Assembly (NCBI GenBank): GCA_035041965.1
Contig: JAPYMA010000443.1
Location: forward strand, 1 to 64,000
Direction: 5' to 3'
DNA: 64,000 bases
DNA from: Anisakis pegreffii
Lineage: Eukaryota > Nematoda > Chromadorea > Rhabditida > Anisakidae
Shown: piece after piece, positions 26,300 to 39,551 of the stretch
How the letters are laid out: every line of letters starts with the position of its first letter
How positions within the stretch are numbered: the stretch's first letter is position 1
Made by a program: the position numbers and the translations under genes
The notes under the pieces: model-generated
The model's database searches: none
What the model saw: the letters and a program-made list of their open reading frames with translations, nothing else
What the model was told of the DNA's origin: nothing

Positions 26300-28721
26300 T
26301 CGTCACATTGAGTGTTCCGTTGAATTGGTTTTCGAGTTGACTTGATTATCATTTCAGTCATTCGTAATATTATTGACTGGCAAATGCGATTAGTAATTTG
26401 ATTGTTGGTACTTTCGTAACGCTGTCATCGAATTCTGTATCCAATTTGATTCGATTCGATTGGTCTGTTGATAGAATGCATTTGTTATGCTTTTTTTCAT
26501 AGCACTTTTATGATTAGTTTATCACTTGAGTTACTGATTACATTTCCGCTTTTCATTCCACTTATTATTACTACGATTGGATTCATTGCTTTAGTTTTAT
26601 TTGTGTTCTGTTGAAATTTTATCTCACTAAAAACATCTCCTTCCCAATCGTTATGGTGTATTTTATGCATAGAACACGTACATAGCTTTATAGGTGCATC
26701 GTGGTTTTTTTCTGATGGACTTTGTATCGTTTTCGAGAAAGGAATGAAAACTATTTTTCGTAGAGGTGACAACGGAATTTTTCGTTTTGAACGAGAAACA
26801 TTCCCACTTCGCATCCCTAAGATTCTTTCTTTCTTCATATTCCATCATGTCCGTTTCCTCTAATTTTCATTCATATTACCTTGACATAATGTCCTGACTC
26901 TGTTGTTGATGTTCCTTAGTTATTTCCTCAAAGTTCCGCTGATATCAACACGGTGAGAAAGCTTATTGGTAGATGTGTGTGTCGATCATTTAATTAGTGT
27001 TTTATTATTACTTTCGTTATTATCATTTTATTATCGCAATGCATTATGAAAGTATCAAACACATTCCGATCGTATTTCAAATTCGTCTCTTATCTCTCTC
27101 TTTCATTTCCTTTACTTATGTGTTCCATTGGCTTTCATGAAAGTATTCTCAGCTGATGATGCATTTCGTTTGTAGAGAAATGTTGAATGTAGATAATCTT
27201 ACGTTTAACTGGTGACATTGTTACAACGTTATCAGTTATCACTTCATGATTATCATTTGCTGTTATCAACACTGCGTATGCATTGCTGTCTCATAACCGA
27301 TTCAAGGCGTTTTGAGCAGAGATTCGCGTGATTTTTGACTCTATGAAGGCGTTTTTAAGAGATTTAGTTCAGGGATTTGCATAGATGATCGATTGGTTCA
27401 ACTCGGAGTCGCATTATTCAGAATATACTGACATTGATCACGTTTCTCTATTGGTTTTTATTGATCTCTTCTCATATGCAATAACTACGCACCATTGAAT
27501 TTCTCCTGTTTAATTAAATCTCTTGAAACTGTTCAAATCCAAATCGCTCGTACATGTTGACTGAATATGGTCTAAATGGGCGATTTGATTTCCCTGAAGA
27601 GATTATTACATTGCACTTTGCTAATTTAGTATCAATAACAATAAGGAAAAGCAAAAAAAACAAACAAATCAAATTTTATGTTGAATATCGAATAGAATTT
27701 CGCATGAATTTTGGTCAGTGCTATTGGGTGATTAATGAATGTAAGTAATGTTGTTGTGCACATAACATTCATGCGCAATTTGAATTGATTGCTATTCAAT
27801 TGCTCTCCCTTACGATTATTTTTTTGTTTGAAATCCATTCGTGAACTGGGATCGTTAAATCTTTGAATTGTTTTGGATTAATGCTATTGTATAATGCTGA
27901 TGCTAGAAAAAGATTAGAGTTCATCGCATTCAAACATTAATGAACACTCGAAAAACGCATGAAGTGCAGTTGAATACTTGAATAAATCAATGAGTAAACA
28001 AATAAATCGTTAATATGATGAGATAAACAACGTTCAGATCACTGGGCTGGTGTAGAGCAGGATAGGATAAGAGAAGATTAGATCACATTTCAATGCAATT
28101 GCTTCTGAGACGTGGGATGTGTTTATGGTGTGTCCCAGATCGTGTGGATGGATATACATCTGTTAGCTTACGATTAGCGAAGAATCAGATCCTGAAAAAT
28201 GACCTCTAATTTGGAATATTTTACTGCTGGTATCGTCTGTAACAGAGGATGATATCTTTGCCATTGTACATTGGAGATATGTAATGGATAAAGGGATGGA
28301 TATTGAGCTCGTCTCTCCCTTTGTTTCGGCCTTTCTTTCGTTTTTATGGTACTACTTGAGTGTGATATATGTTATATTGCCTTTATTGATTCTCGTATTG
28401 CCATTAGGTACTCGTATTGCTTCGGGATGAATGTAGAATGTTGACGGTGCTTAAATAAGCGCCTCGAGTTGATTGATTAGAAAATGGTTCAATAGATTTG
28501 TGAGGTGAAGGCTTGCAGGGGGGGTATCACGTAAGGTATTCGACTTGAGTTTAAGCTGGGGTCTAGTTAGCTATAAGGCATTGAATGAATGATTCGCACT
28601 TTTCAGAGCAATGGTGTTTTCACTGCAGATGCGAAATATCATTTTGTTGTGTTGCCCTCATTATCCGTTATTCGATATCGACTATTGTCTGGTTGAAATG
28701 AACAGCAAAGATGCCTAGAAC

Positions 28722-31700
28722 ATGTCGTTTACGGCCTTAAAACTGTTTCAGGGCTTAAAACTGGAGTCACCGGAATCCCCATTAGCGACGGTGTTGTTCG
28801 GACATCGGAGCCCTCTGATGGCGCCACTCGATGATGACCAGTCAACTCCTGTTCCCGAACGACGACCACGGCAACATGCATACTCATCGTCAGAGTGCTG
28901 CGACGATAGTATTCGATTAGCGAAATCAGCGGTTAGTGATTGATGGATTGATTTCGTATGTTTCTACCAGAATGAAAATTTGATTTGATCGCAATGTGGA
29001 GGCCAAGAAATCTTAACGATTGTCCTATTTCCGATCGTAATTTGCTAACTGAAATCAGCGAAATGGAATGAAATGCTGCGTGAACTTTCAGGAGAACACG
29101 CCACTAGAATTACTCCCATCCCCGTCACGTCACGCAGCCCCGTTGCCACCTCCACCCCCACCACAAACATTCCACATGAAACCGTCAACATCGAGAGGTG
29201 CTGCTAGTCCAGCTCTATCGCCTCCGTGCGCTGATAATATCCCAGATCGGCCGAGTCCCATCTGCGGTGTCCCACCCAATCCAACGCGCAAATCTCGTTC
29301 GGCCGCGGATATCTTTGAGAGTTGTTCGACGGATCACTACGATGAGTTGAGTGAGTGATTTTGATCATTGCTTTTTTTAATGATTCGTGATTCTGGTTAC
29401 AGTTATCCGTTTGAATTGGATTAAATGAATATTCTGATTATATTATTAAGTGCTTTCAATCTTTCCTCATGAATTTATTCAATAATATGAATATTCAATA
29501 AAGGGACAGAAATTTCGTTTCTCTCTTATGTGAAAAAGTTGTTTGTGAAGGCGATTGTTCGGACCCTCAAACGTTCTTAGCTTAGTTATCCAGCTGTTCC
29601 TAACTGAAGAAAGAATTTTTTAATTTCTGATCTTTTTTGTTTGCTTTTCTAATGGGTCTTTCAGAGTGCATCTGTTGTTCAATGGTATTTGTTACAGTTA
29701 CGGTCACAGTTATTGTGTATGAGGTGTATTAATTAGCATATTTAATTTAACATTTGAATAGAGCCGTATTTATGAGATAGACGCATGATAACTGCATTAA
29801 CTACCAATGGTCATGAATTTCTCGAAGACCTTCCATTAGCCTTGTACGATAGGGTTTTTTTCCGTTTTAACAGAATTTTCACTCTTTTTCTTGCTGTTCC
29901 AATCGCTCTCATAGCTTTTATCACCAAAATTGTTCTCTTTTGCTAATTTCTCATTCATTTCACCCAACAATTAAAGTCAAATTCTCATTCTATCAAATAC
30001 ACTCTATAATTAATCATTTGACTGTCGAACAATAATATTCAATTGCTGTATTGTTGATTTCGGCTGTCAACACTCGTCAACGTATTCAGTAAACACTGTA
30101 TGCTACAGAATGAGAAATTGATTCGAACAGTGAAGTGAAATGAGACGAAGTGAATGATAAAAACTCATGAAGAGAACGGTATTCGCATGTGATAGCTATA
30201 AGAGTGAATACAATACGTCTGAAAAGAATGAGAATCCATCTGAATCAGTCAGTTTCAAGTGAGCGTGTTATAGACAATAGCAGCTTTTCATGCAATCATG
30301 ACCGATTGCAATAGTAAACAATGTTCATGCACATAAAAGAATAGGTGAATGAGATTGAACAATAACCAATTCAGATGGTGGTGGTGCTGATGTAAGATTT
30401 CGTGATATTTCGAATGCAAATCATCACAGACATCCAATAGCGGCGAATAAAAGGGGCAAAAAATCAATTTTGGTCGAGTCAAACTACGATTATACACCGC
30501 GAAGATGCGATGAATTACAACTGAAACGTGGATCGACAATTAAAGTGTTGCGACGTGGTGATGAGTGAGTTATATTTATCATTTATCACTGATCAGTTAC
30601 TATCGATCAGTCGAAAGTGGATAACGATCGCATCAGCCGATAATATTCGTTGAATTGCAGTGAAGATGGCTGGTGGTACGGTGAAACGTTGGATGGCCAA
30701 AAGGGTTTCTTCCCGCAGAATCACGTTCAGCTGGCGAAACGGAAACCGACCGAAATCCACAGTGATGAGCTTCAATTTTTGGGATTGCTTGGTTCGGGTG
30801 GATTTTCAGTTGTCAAAGCGGCCATCTACAAAGGAATGGTTCGTATTTGTTGACTAGTTCGCTCGAATGAACTAACTTGTTTCCTCATTCTCAGATGTAT
30901 TCGATTCCCTTCGAACAAAGATTTCTTCTCATCATGTTATTGAGTATTTCAGGATGTTGCCGTTAAAATACCACATTCAAAATTCAGTCAAAAGGAAATT
31001 ATTGAAGGTCGGTACAACATGCAATATGCGTATAAAACCAATTCTATGTAGATGAATTTGTCCACAAAAATTTCGAAAATTTATCTAATTCAGTTAATTT
31101 ATAACTCTTTAAGTTAAAGATCATTGAGGATGGAGCACCGAGAGGTTACGATAGGCGATACCGTATTTATATATCATTGTCAGTTTCACATGTTATCACT
31201 AACCGGAAAATGAGAGCATCCTTTGCAGCTGTACGAGAAGAGGCTGGTATCTTCCAAATGCTTAGTCATGACAATATTGTCGAGATGTACGGTGTGGTGG
31301 TAGGTTCAGAACCCGGTTTGGTACTCGAACTCTGTCATGGTGATTGTTTGAATTGATCGTTTTTTGATTTATTTGTCTAGAGAAATGTTTCATAGCAATA
31401 TTCGTTACGAATTGTTTCTTCATGAGATCAATTAGCATTGAAGTATTCGTATCTGTGTGAAATTCGCTCATTGGATGTCACTGAATGTAAAAGCGATCAT
31501 TAAATGCTACTGTATCAATATGATTCGATCACAGATTCACTAGCGAATGTGTGTTCGAGTTCGAAGGATATCTCACTATCCGAAGAGATAATCGGAGATT
31601 GGGGTGCACAAATCGCAAGGGGCATGAACTATTTGCACGAGTTGAATGTGCTTCATCGAGACCTCAAAGCTGCTAATAGTACGTAAATATCACTGATATT

Positions 31701-34700
31701 ATCATATCATTTATTATGACATTATCTCTCGATTATTCCAAATTGATTATCTTATCACTGATTACATGGTTGTTATCAGTGATGTCTTATGTAATCTTAT
31801 ATGTGTGATTGCAGTATTGATCAAAGAGAAGGTTTGCGATTGCCTTCTGAATGTGCCTTCGAGTTCGAGCGATCAAATGGCACATCGTTTGGAGTCGTTG
31901 AATGGATTCTGCAAGAAATGCGGAGGTGCGGCACTAAATCGTCTCACGCTGAAAATCGCCGATTTGGGTCTTTCAAAGAAATTACAAGTAGCCGATTGTC
32001 GGTGAGCGATTCGCATTTCAGAATGACACATTGTTGAGATCTTATTCGACATCTCAGTTTTGTCGAGATGAGAGTAAAGTTGTATGATTGCAGAATGAGT
32101 GTTGTCGGAACGGTGCCTTATCTCGCTCCCGAGGTTATTCGGGATCGCAAATGCTCAAAAGCGATGGACGTTTGGAGTTTTGGGCTGGTATTATGGGAAA
32201 TTCTTACCGGTACGACCCCTTTCAAGGGTTTAGGGCCCGGTGCGATTCAGTTGCAGGTGACCTTATCTGTGTTTTTGTTGGGAAAATATTCTACACTTCA
32301 TTGTGGAATATCCATAAATTCTAAATCTCTTGTCATTTCTTTCACTCCAAATAAGTGCCATTCAAGATGAGTCTCGAAAATTTCCAAATTGCGAATTTCA
32401 CGCTACAGATCGGAACATTTGTGAAGCAACAAATCCCTTCGTCGTGTCCCGCTGATCTGAAGAATATCATCAATAGTTGTTGGCGTGATGATCCACACGA
32501 TCGACCCACATTCAAGCAGCTCTTGATTCAGCTCGAGAAATTCGCTGATAAATACAAAACCACTGATTCATCGGATCGCGCGGTACGTGAAAGCACTGAT
32601 TCATCATTCATCGCATCCCAGTTGACTGTTGATGAAGCAGTTTGAAATTTCAGTTCCTGGAGAATAGTTTAAATACTTTGCGTAAAAGTATGATGGAGGA
32701 AATGACGTTGATTGCACATGAAATGGCCAAGAAAGCTGCGGAATTGCAGAAACGTGAAGAGAAGTTCGTTGTTCGTTCCACTCGCAGAATTCCGATGAAT
32801 GAGAGCAAAGCTTTGGAAATTTGCGATGAGAAATTAGACTAAAATTTCCGAGATTTTCTTTTTTTTGAGTTATAGAATTTTACAGCTAATCGTAAGTATT
32901 GAGAACATTGTCATAATCAAAAAAATTATGATCATTTTATAAGCATTTCCCCAGGTATCAATCATCCCATCTCGAAAGCGTGAAATTATGTTGAAGTTGA
33001 TCTGAATTTAAATGGTTTCAGTTTGAAAAAGGGTGAACGTGAGCTAGAGTTGAATCGGATGATGTTCGAGTTGCAGCAAACGCTTTCAAGAGAGCCGTTG
33101 AAAGAAAAACCTCAGCCACCCAAACGAAAACAGCACCTCACATGCTCGGATATCTCGAAGCCGTTCGGTAAGTCATCACCTTGTTACCCTTTCTTTCAGT
33201 ACGACTTGACAATCTAATTTCCAATTCTTCCGCTGAAAATCACATTCATTCATTTTGCTATTCTTGAAATCATGTGTTGTGCAGTGTGAATTCTCTTGCT
33301 ATTATACAAATATATCATCATTGATTGTTTTACGCATATCGTTGTTTGTTTTTCACTCTTTCGAATCATTAAAATCATTGCTGTTAGTTTCATTATTGTG
33401 ATGTTCATTTTCAGATTGCAAAACAGAAATTTCGTTAACGAGGAATTTGCAAATGATCAAATGTAAGTGGAATGACATTGAAGCATTGCTTCACTGAATG
33501 TTTCATATTTACTTGTTTCAGTCTTTCAAATTGCTTCCGTTAAATCATCAAATCGTGTAAAATTAATCTGTAAACGACCAAAAATTTGACACAGCGTTTT
33601 CAAAAATCCATTTTCACACATTTTTCATCCATTTATAACCAGTTACGATTTTTAGTGAAGAAAATAGTTTTGTATTGAAAAGAATTTCTTACGAAAATGT
33701 TTTTTGGCTTGAATCGCTCGTTGTCATCATCCGTTACACATTCTTGCAGTTTTCTGATTGCCATTGCTATTAGGTATTAGTGTCATTTGAAATGAGATTA
33801 ACATGATCATTATTGACTGATATTATTATTACCTGTGTCAATTCACTATCGTTACGTGAAGTTTATTTCGTGGTTGTATTTTAAATTATGATTTTATGGT
33901 GCTACTAGTGCAACTTGAGCATGTCGATCGTATTTATTTATAGTGATTGTTGTGTTATCATTATCGTTGTTATCATATCTTATTGGTGGTTGTGATCTTG
34001 TGATTTCAACTTTTAGCTGCGGCACAAAACGGTGATGAGAATGGGAGTCTAAGTTTGGTGCAACCAAACGGTGAGAGGCGACCGTCGTTGGTGGACACGG
34101 TTGTTGGTGGAGCTGGTGAAATAGCGTTTGGTAGCAAATCTAATTTCCTTCAACTGGCGGGTTCGACCAATAATAATAGCAATGCCTACAAGAACAGTTA
34201 TGGTTCACAAACGCTTATCGATCAGCAACAAAATAACCATCTCCAACAACCAATCGCCAATAACTTATCATCGTCAGCATCGAGCCTGTTCGGACTTGCT
34301 ACTCTACCAAGAACTCCGAAGAAACTCTCGCGAATTGGTCACAGCAAGAAGAATTCTGACGCAATGGTCGGTACACCCCCAGTAGCGGTAGGCTCGAAAC
34401 CATCATGGCGACAACGATCGAACGTCGGTGAAGTGCCGTCGACGAGTACACCGGATTTGTTGAGGCTCTATTGGGGCTCGAATGCGAGTGGCTCGAACGC
34501 AAAGGATGTGCCAATCCCAAAAGACGCAAGTCCACGACTGTTGCATCGAGTGAACGCACGACGAGTCAAGAAGGACTCATTTTCAAGGCACACTCAAGAG
34601 GATGGATCGGGTTCGGATGAGAGATGTCATATTGTTGTGAGTAATGCAGGTCAGTGCTTTTGAATGCTTATTGTTCATTTTTTTCTTCTGTTGATTGAAT

Positions 34701-37700
34701 GATTGTGTTATGCATGCTTGTTTGTGTATTTTCGTCTGGAATTTGTTTGTTTGTTGATTGGGATCTAATTTGATTATCTCTTCTGAGATAGATAGACAAT
34801 ATCTATCAAATGAATCTCTCAAACTGGGAATGTACGATCTGAAGTTATTATCAATTCCACGACGGAATTTCGTATGAAATTCTTCTCAAATTCGACGTTT
34901 CCATATGAAATGCATGATGCGATATGAGTTATGTTTTCGTTTTCGAAGCAGCATGATTGATAAGTTGGTAAATTTGTTGTTATTGAAGTGTTTCGTGCGG
35001 GTGGATGGCTTTCAGTACTGATTCGTTGATCACTGCATTATTTCAATTAGATGTGATATTCTTAGCATGTTTATGGCTATTTCCCATCGTTTCACTACAT
35101 TCTTTTTTTGTTTTTTTCAATCAAAAATTCGTGGTTTTCATCGAATTTCAATTGCAATTCAGTGAAATATGCAGCGAATCTTTTTGCATCTCAACAAAAC
35201 AAAATCAACTACTCTGCATCAATATCGATATCCTCTGCTATCACCTATTACATCTTCATCTATCCCATTGAGTTTTGATGTTGAAACTTTCAAAAATCTT
35301 ATTTCTCCTTTCGTTTGAAAATTTCACTTTCCGAATTGTTCGTTTTCGTAAAAAAATTCAAATATTCCAAATGTTGTTTCTCATAAATTGCGCATGTTTC
35401 TTCATTATATCCGTACGCGCGTCAGAAAGATTCTACGCCCAATTTTTTCTTCACTGACTTTAAAAAACTAATTGCGTGATTGTAACGATAATCTGTCCCT
35501 CAGCAGTCTTGTTTCTTCGTTTTTTCTCAAAGCATTTTTACTAACAAATAGATTTCTCCACATTAATCAGCTTATCTTCTTATTATTAGCTTATCTCTAT
35601 GATTTTACTAAAACAAGAGTCATCGTATTGCCTAATACTGATTTGAAACTCTGCAGATTCTGACATTCTTCTCAAATTTGGTTTATAACAAATGATAACC
35701 ATTCTCTATCAAAATATTATGAATTGATACAAGAGTTTATCTTTCGGACAATTCATCTACCAGCAGATAAAGAATACCATAAGAGAATATTATGCATTTT
35801 AGTCGCAGATTTGGAGAATTTGGTGGAGCAACAGGGACAACGTTATCAGTCATCGTTGGATCATCTGGCAACACCTCGTCGAGCGCCTGCACCGTTACCA
35901 CCGGACGGTGGAACGGCCCGGTCGCGAGATCATTCCAGATCGAGTTCTGCGACCGGTGAAGGCTCGAGAACAGCTGGCAAAGGGGGTAAAGATGAGGGCG
36001 CTGAACGCGGTTTCTTCCGTAAAATGCCCTTCTTCAAATCCAAGGATAAATCACCGGGCGGTAGTGGGGGTACGTGCTTATATCAGTTGTTAGGTATCGT
36101 TCGTTGAAATATCCCATCTGTCCAATGGAATCTTTTATTCAGATAATTGATTTGCACATTTCGTTTCAATTCAAGTATTCGAGGTCATCCCGGCACTATT
36201 GCAGGTTCAAGTGGCTCCGCAACACTGCCAAGACCTGTTATGATGCCAATGCCTTTAGGACAGTCAACAGCTGGCTCGAATATTATCTCGAAGGCGAGAT
36301 TCTTGTATTTGTCGTATAATTTTTCTGCGTTCCCTTTGTCTCATTCAATGAGTTGATGCGAAAGAATGAGGTCATTCCACTGGGAGGATTTGACGTGAGA
36401 TATGAGATGAATGCGAATTGTATCGTTTGTTGCATGGCGATTTTTTGGTTGCGCATTTTCCGATAACGTTGCTGGTCAGTTATGGGTTCGATAATAGGTA
36501 AACCAAGTTAATTCGGAAGTGACATATAGTTGATTTCAGTCGATGACCCCGTCACGTCTTCTACCAAAGAGTGCCGCATCAACGCCCAAGAAAAGTCCCC
36601 CAAAAGGACATCCTAATGAGAAGTCAGTCTCTTATCGTATCGCTCGGCTTTAGTTGTTATCATCATTGTTACTGTTATCATCATTATCATTCTCTTAATG
36701 CCATTCAAAACTGAGTGATTATTTCCAGGAAGAAATCCAAGGGAAGCACACCGGATAAGAGCAATGATGCTTTTACACTTACCGAGAATTCCAAGTAATC
36801 GATTCATCCATTTATCAATTAACGTGTTCATATAATTTAATATTCCTATATCTTCAAGAGAAACAACAAATGGAACTTTCATATTCTTTGTGAAATTGAC
36901 TTTTTAATCTCTGTATTTGACTTTTTTGGAAATTTTCAGGACATTTGTAAAATCCGGTGAACGGCGTCTAAGTAATACAACAAACGCAAATTTAGCAGCG
37001 GGTGGTTTACTGGGCCGAAGTCCGCAATCGGCACGTTCCTCGACCGATGATATTCTGTCGAGATGTAGTGGAGGTGGTGGGGGGAATGCGGCCGGAACAT
37101 CTGCAATGGGACGAGTGGGAGCTTACGAGAAGCTTTCGGATGCTTCCGATACAGGCATCCTCGAGAATCCTGGCTATAAACCACCGAGAGATTTCCCGAT
37201 CAAGGATGCGGTACCGAGGAAGGATTCCACGTCGAATGTGAATGGGTGCGTGACAATTGGATTGTTTTGAACGAATAATGCGTTCTGATTATTTCAGTTG
37301 TGATTATTTAATGTTCTGTTTGGTATGCAAAATGGCTCTTAGTTTTTTATTTTTCAGTGGCGCAGTTTTAAAGTATCAGTTTGATTGTTCTGATTGAATA
37401 ATAATATCAATTCAGCTATACGAGCAAAACGACGTCACGAAGTCCATCAGCAAGTCCCTCGTTGCATCAGTCATCAAGAAGAGGCACACTGGTCGATGAC
37501 ACAGTACCGTGTTCTTCTTACGGTCTCATTGAGAATCTATCCTATCGACCACCATCCGATATGAAAGCAGTCAAGTCGAATAACGCCAGTATGTCATCAC
37601 TCTTTACATGATATCAGTGTTTGAATAATCTATCGATTTAAATCAGATATTGTTGATGATTTCAAATTGATTGACGATCGGAAAATAGACTTCAATGGTT

Positions 37701-39551
37701 TCAGTAGTAACATTGGACAGTCCTGTTGAAGGTGGTGTCGATCCCGGTCCATATCATTCAATGAATTCGCTTGATAATAGTAGTGAAGAAGGTTGGTTGT
37801 GCTTACTCAATTTCGAATCATTCTCGATTGTAACATTTTAATTCAAATATTAAACTGATCGAGTCTTTGTAACTGATTGCGTATGTATTCTATGGAACAA
37901 ATGCATGTTATAAATCGAGTATTCTTCGAATTCAAGGTCTTGGAGGAGTATCGTACGAAAATATTGCTGGCAGTGGAAAGCTTGGTGTATCAACGACGTT
38001 TGAAGACACTGGCGAGTTGTACGTTCCGTTATCGACCATTCAGCGAAGGGTGGTGAGTGAATTTTGTATTGAAAATGTACAAATTTCAGCAGCATTTATC
38101 TTCTTCATTTGTGTAATCAGATATGTTAAAATCGCACTCACATTAATATTTCTCAACCTGTGGGCGAGCGATATCGCCCATCAGTGTGCACGAAACAATT
38201 AATTGCATTCAGAAGGGCGAACAAAAATAGAATCGTACTTAGTCTATCGCATAATGTTTTTTTGTCGCTTTTCTTGAAAACGACTGCGAAATATCACTGC
38301 ATTTAAACTTGAAAGAGAGGTGATTTAGCTGTAATTTTACAATTAGCTAAGATGGGACGGCACGATGGAATTGTTTGATTTCAAATGATTCACTGATCGA
38401 TAAAACGAGAAGAATAACCAAAAAAAGTTGCAGCTGAACGCATCTCCACGTGTCGATAACAACAACATCCCCCCACCACCCCCATTATCGTCATCTAACT
38501 CTCAACCTGCCAACGAGTTATGTTCCATCACAAACGATGCCTATTTTATTTTGTAAGTTTCATTTTTGTTGGCTTATCGCATTCATATTGTCGCGTAAAA
38601 GTATTTGTTACATAAAATTACTTTATATTCTCTAAATTTTTGCGCTGAATGAATCCAACGAAAAAAATTGAGTTGGATGTTACCGAAGAAGGCATTGTGC
38701 AGAATTTCATGCTATTCTGCCTTCAACTGTAACCCAAGCTCATTATTGTTCTCTTATTATTGTGAGATTAATTCAAAACCTTACACCTTAAATTTTTAGA
38801 GGCAATAATAATGTCCCCCAACAGCAACAAGTCGATCAGCCGTCCGGTGGTGCCTATATCCCGTTGAGTATGCAATCGGCGTGGATCGATCAGTGCGAGA
38901 ATAATATAGCTGGAGATAGCATCCTATCGCCATGCTCAGCAGTCAGCATGCTAACTGCTGGAGGCCGTCCACAGCGACCGTTCACTCTCGACTTGAAGAA
39001 TCAACCGTTAACACCGGCCGAGAGTGGTATCAGCACGGCGGGAAGCTCCTATCGAAGTCTATCGAGCTCGGATCAAGCACCGCAAGATCATGCACCACCA
39101 CCACCATCCATACAACAACAACTCCAAACGATCACTGATTTCGGTGAATTCACTTTTTTATTTTGTTTTGCTTAATTTTCGATTGAATTTTTGTGCTTTC
39201 TGAGAGCTGTTCACAAAAAAAGAAAGTTTTTTGCATTTTGCATTGCTCAATTCGATTGCAGTGTATGATATTTCGATGAATAACTATCGTTTTGTTCCCA
39301 GTTGTTTAGCGAATTTCTCATTTATAATGTGAAAGGGAGTGTGCAAACTCAATTTCTTGACTGATTTCTATGAAATGCTGATAATGATGAAAGAATGATA
39401 ATAATCATAATAATAATGTTATTCAGCACCTCGCGTCGCACCCCCAATTCCTCCTCGATTGAACGCGAGACGACAGCAACAGCAACAACACCTGAACGAT
39501 GACGATTCGAGTTCACGTCCGAGGCTCAGCCCTGTCTCACAGTCTCCTTAG
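28722..39551 (+). CDS. mlk-1: Mixed-lineage-type MAP3K with SH3 domain
   Basis: Twenty-five exons chain in phase to about 1436 aa: 28722-28931, 29092-29350, 30441-30564, 30661-30838, 30953-31007, 31229-31339, 31535-31678, 31815-32001, 32094-32256, 32409-32582, 32654-32763, 33022-33167, 33415-33462, 34017-34649, 35809-36069, 36205-36293, 36540-36622, 36729-36794, 36940-37245, 37416-37588, 37705-37791, 37937-38052, 38434-38552, 38800-39143, 39427-39551. MLKs activate MKK4/MKK7-JNK or p38 cascades. Order: proline-rich N-terminus (PLPPPPPP about residue 95); SH3 about 170-222 (YDYTP, DGWWYGE, GFFPQNHV); kinase about 233-520 (GSGGFSVVKA, VAVK, HRDLKAAN, APEVI, DVWSFG); heptad-like helix about 540-610; then about 800 residues of Ser/Pro/Gln-rich tail. 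Odd points: DLG replaces DFG, and about 30 extra residues with CxC and CxxC precede it. The start is uncertain: ATG at 28722 is in frame, but tttcag at 28751 could instead be an acceptor for an upstream first exon. The donor of exon 16 (GC type at 36293) is also a guess. Confidence 0.88.
33522..33589 (+). other. Possible alternative terminal exon of the MAP3K
   Basis: A consensus acceptor (cttgtttcag) follows the 48-base exon 13. Joined in phase 1 it would add about 22 residues and stop at TGA (33587-33589), giving a short isoform of about 658 aa that keeps SH3, kinase and coiled coil but loses the long tail. The long form skips it to 34017. Both junctions fit in phase; use is unproven. Confidence 0.35.

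Larger units (their letters stand above)
17465..28721. other. Large gene-poor stretch
   Basis: Eleven kilobases without a supported exon. It includes purine-rich DNA at about 21960-22640, where two opposed open frames (22422-22748 plus, 22292-22735 minus) are best explained by composition; CATC and CTCG simple repeats near 22195-22215 and 22695-22725; a GC-rich foldback at 23885-24110; and a TTATC-rich patch at 26211-26299. If the upstream first exon at 17393 is real, this is one giant intron of the MAP3K gene. Confidence 0.45.
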
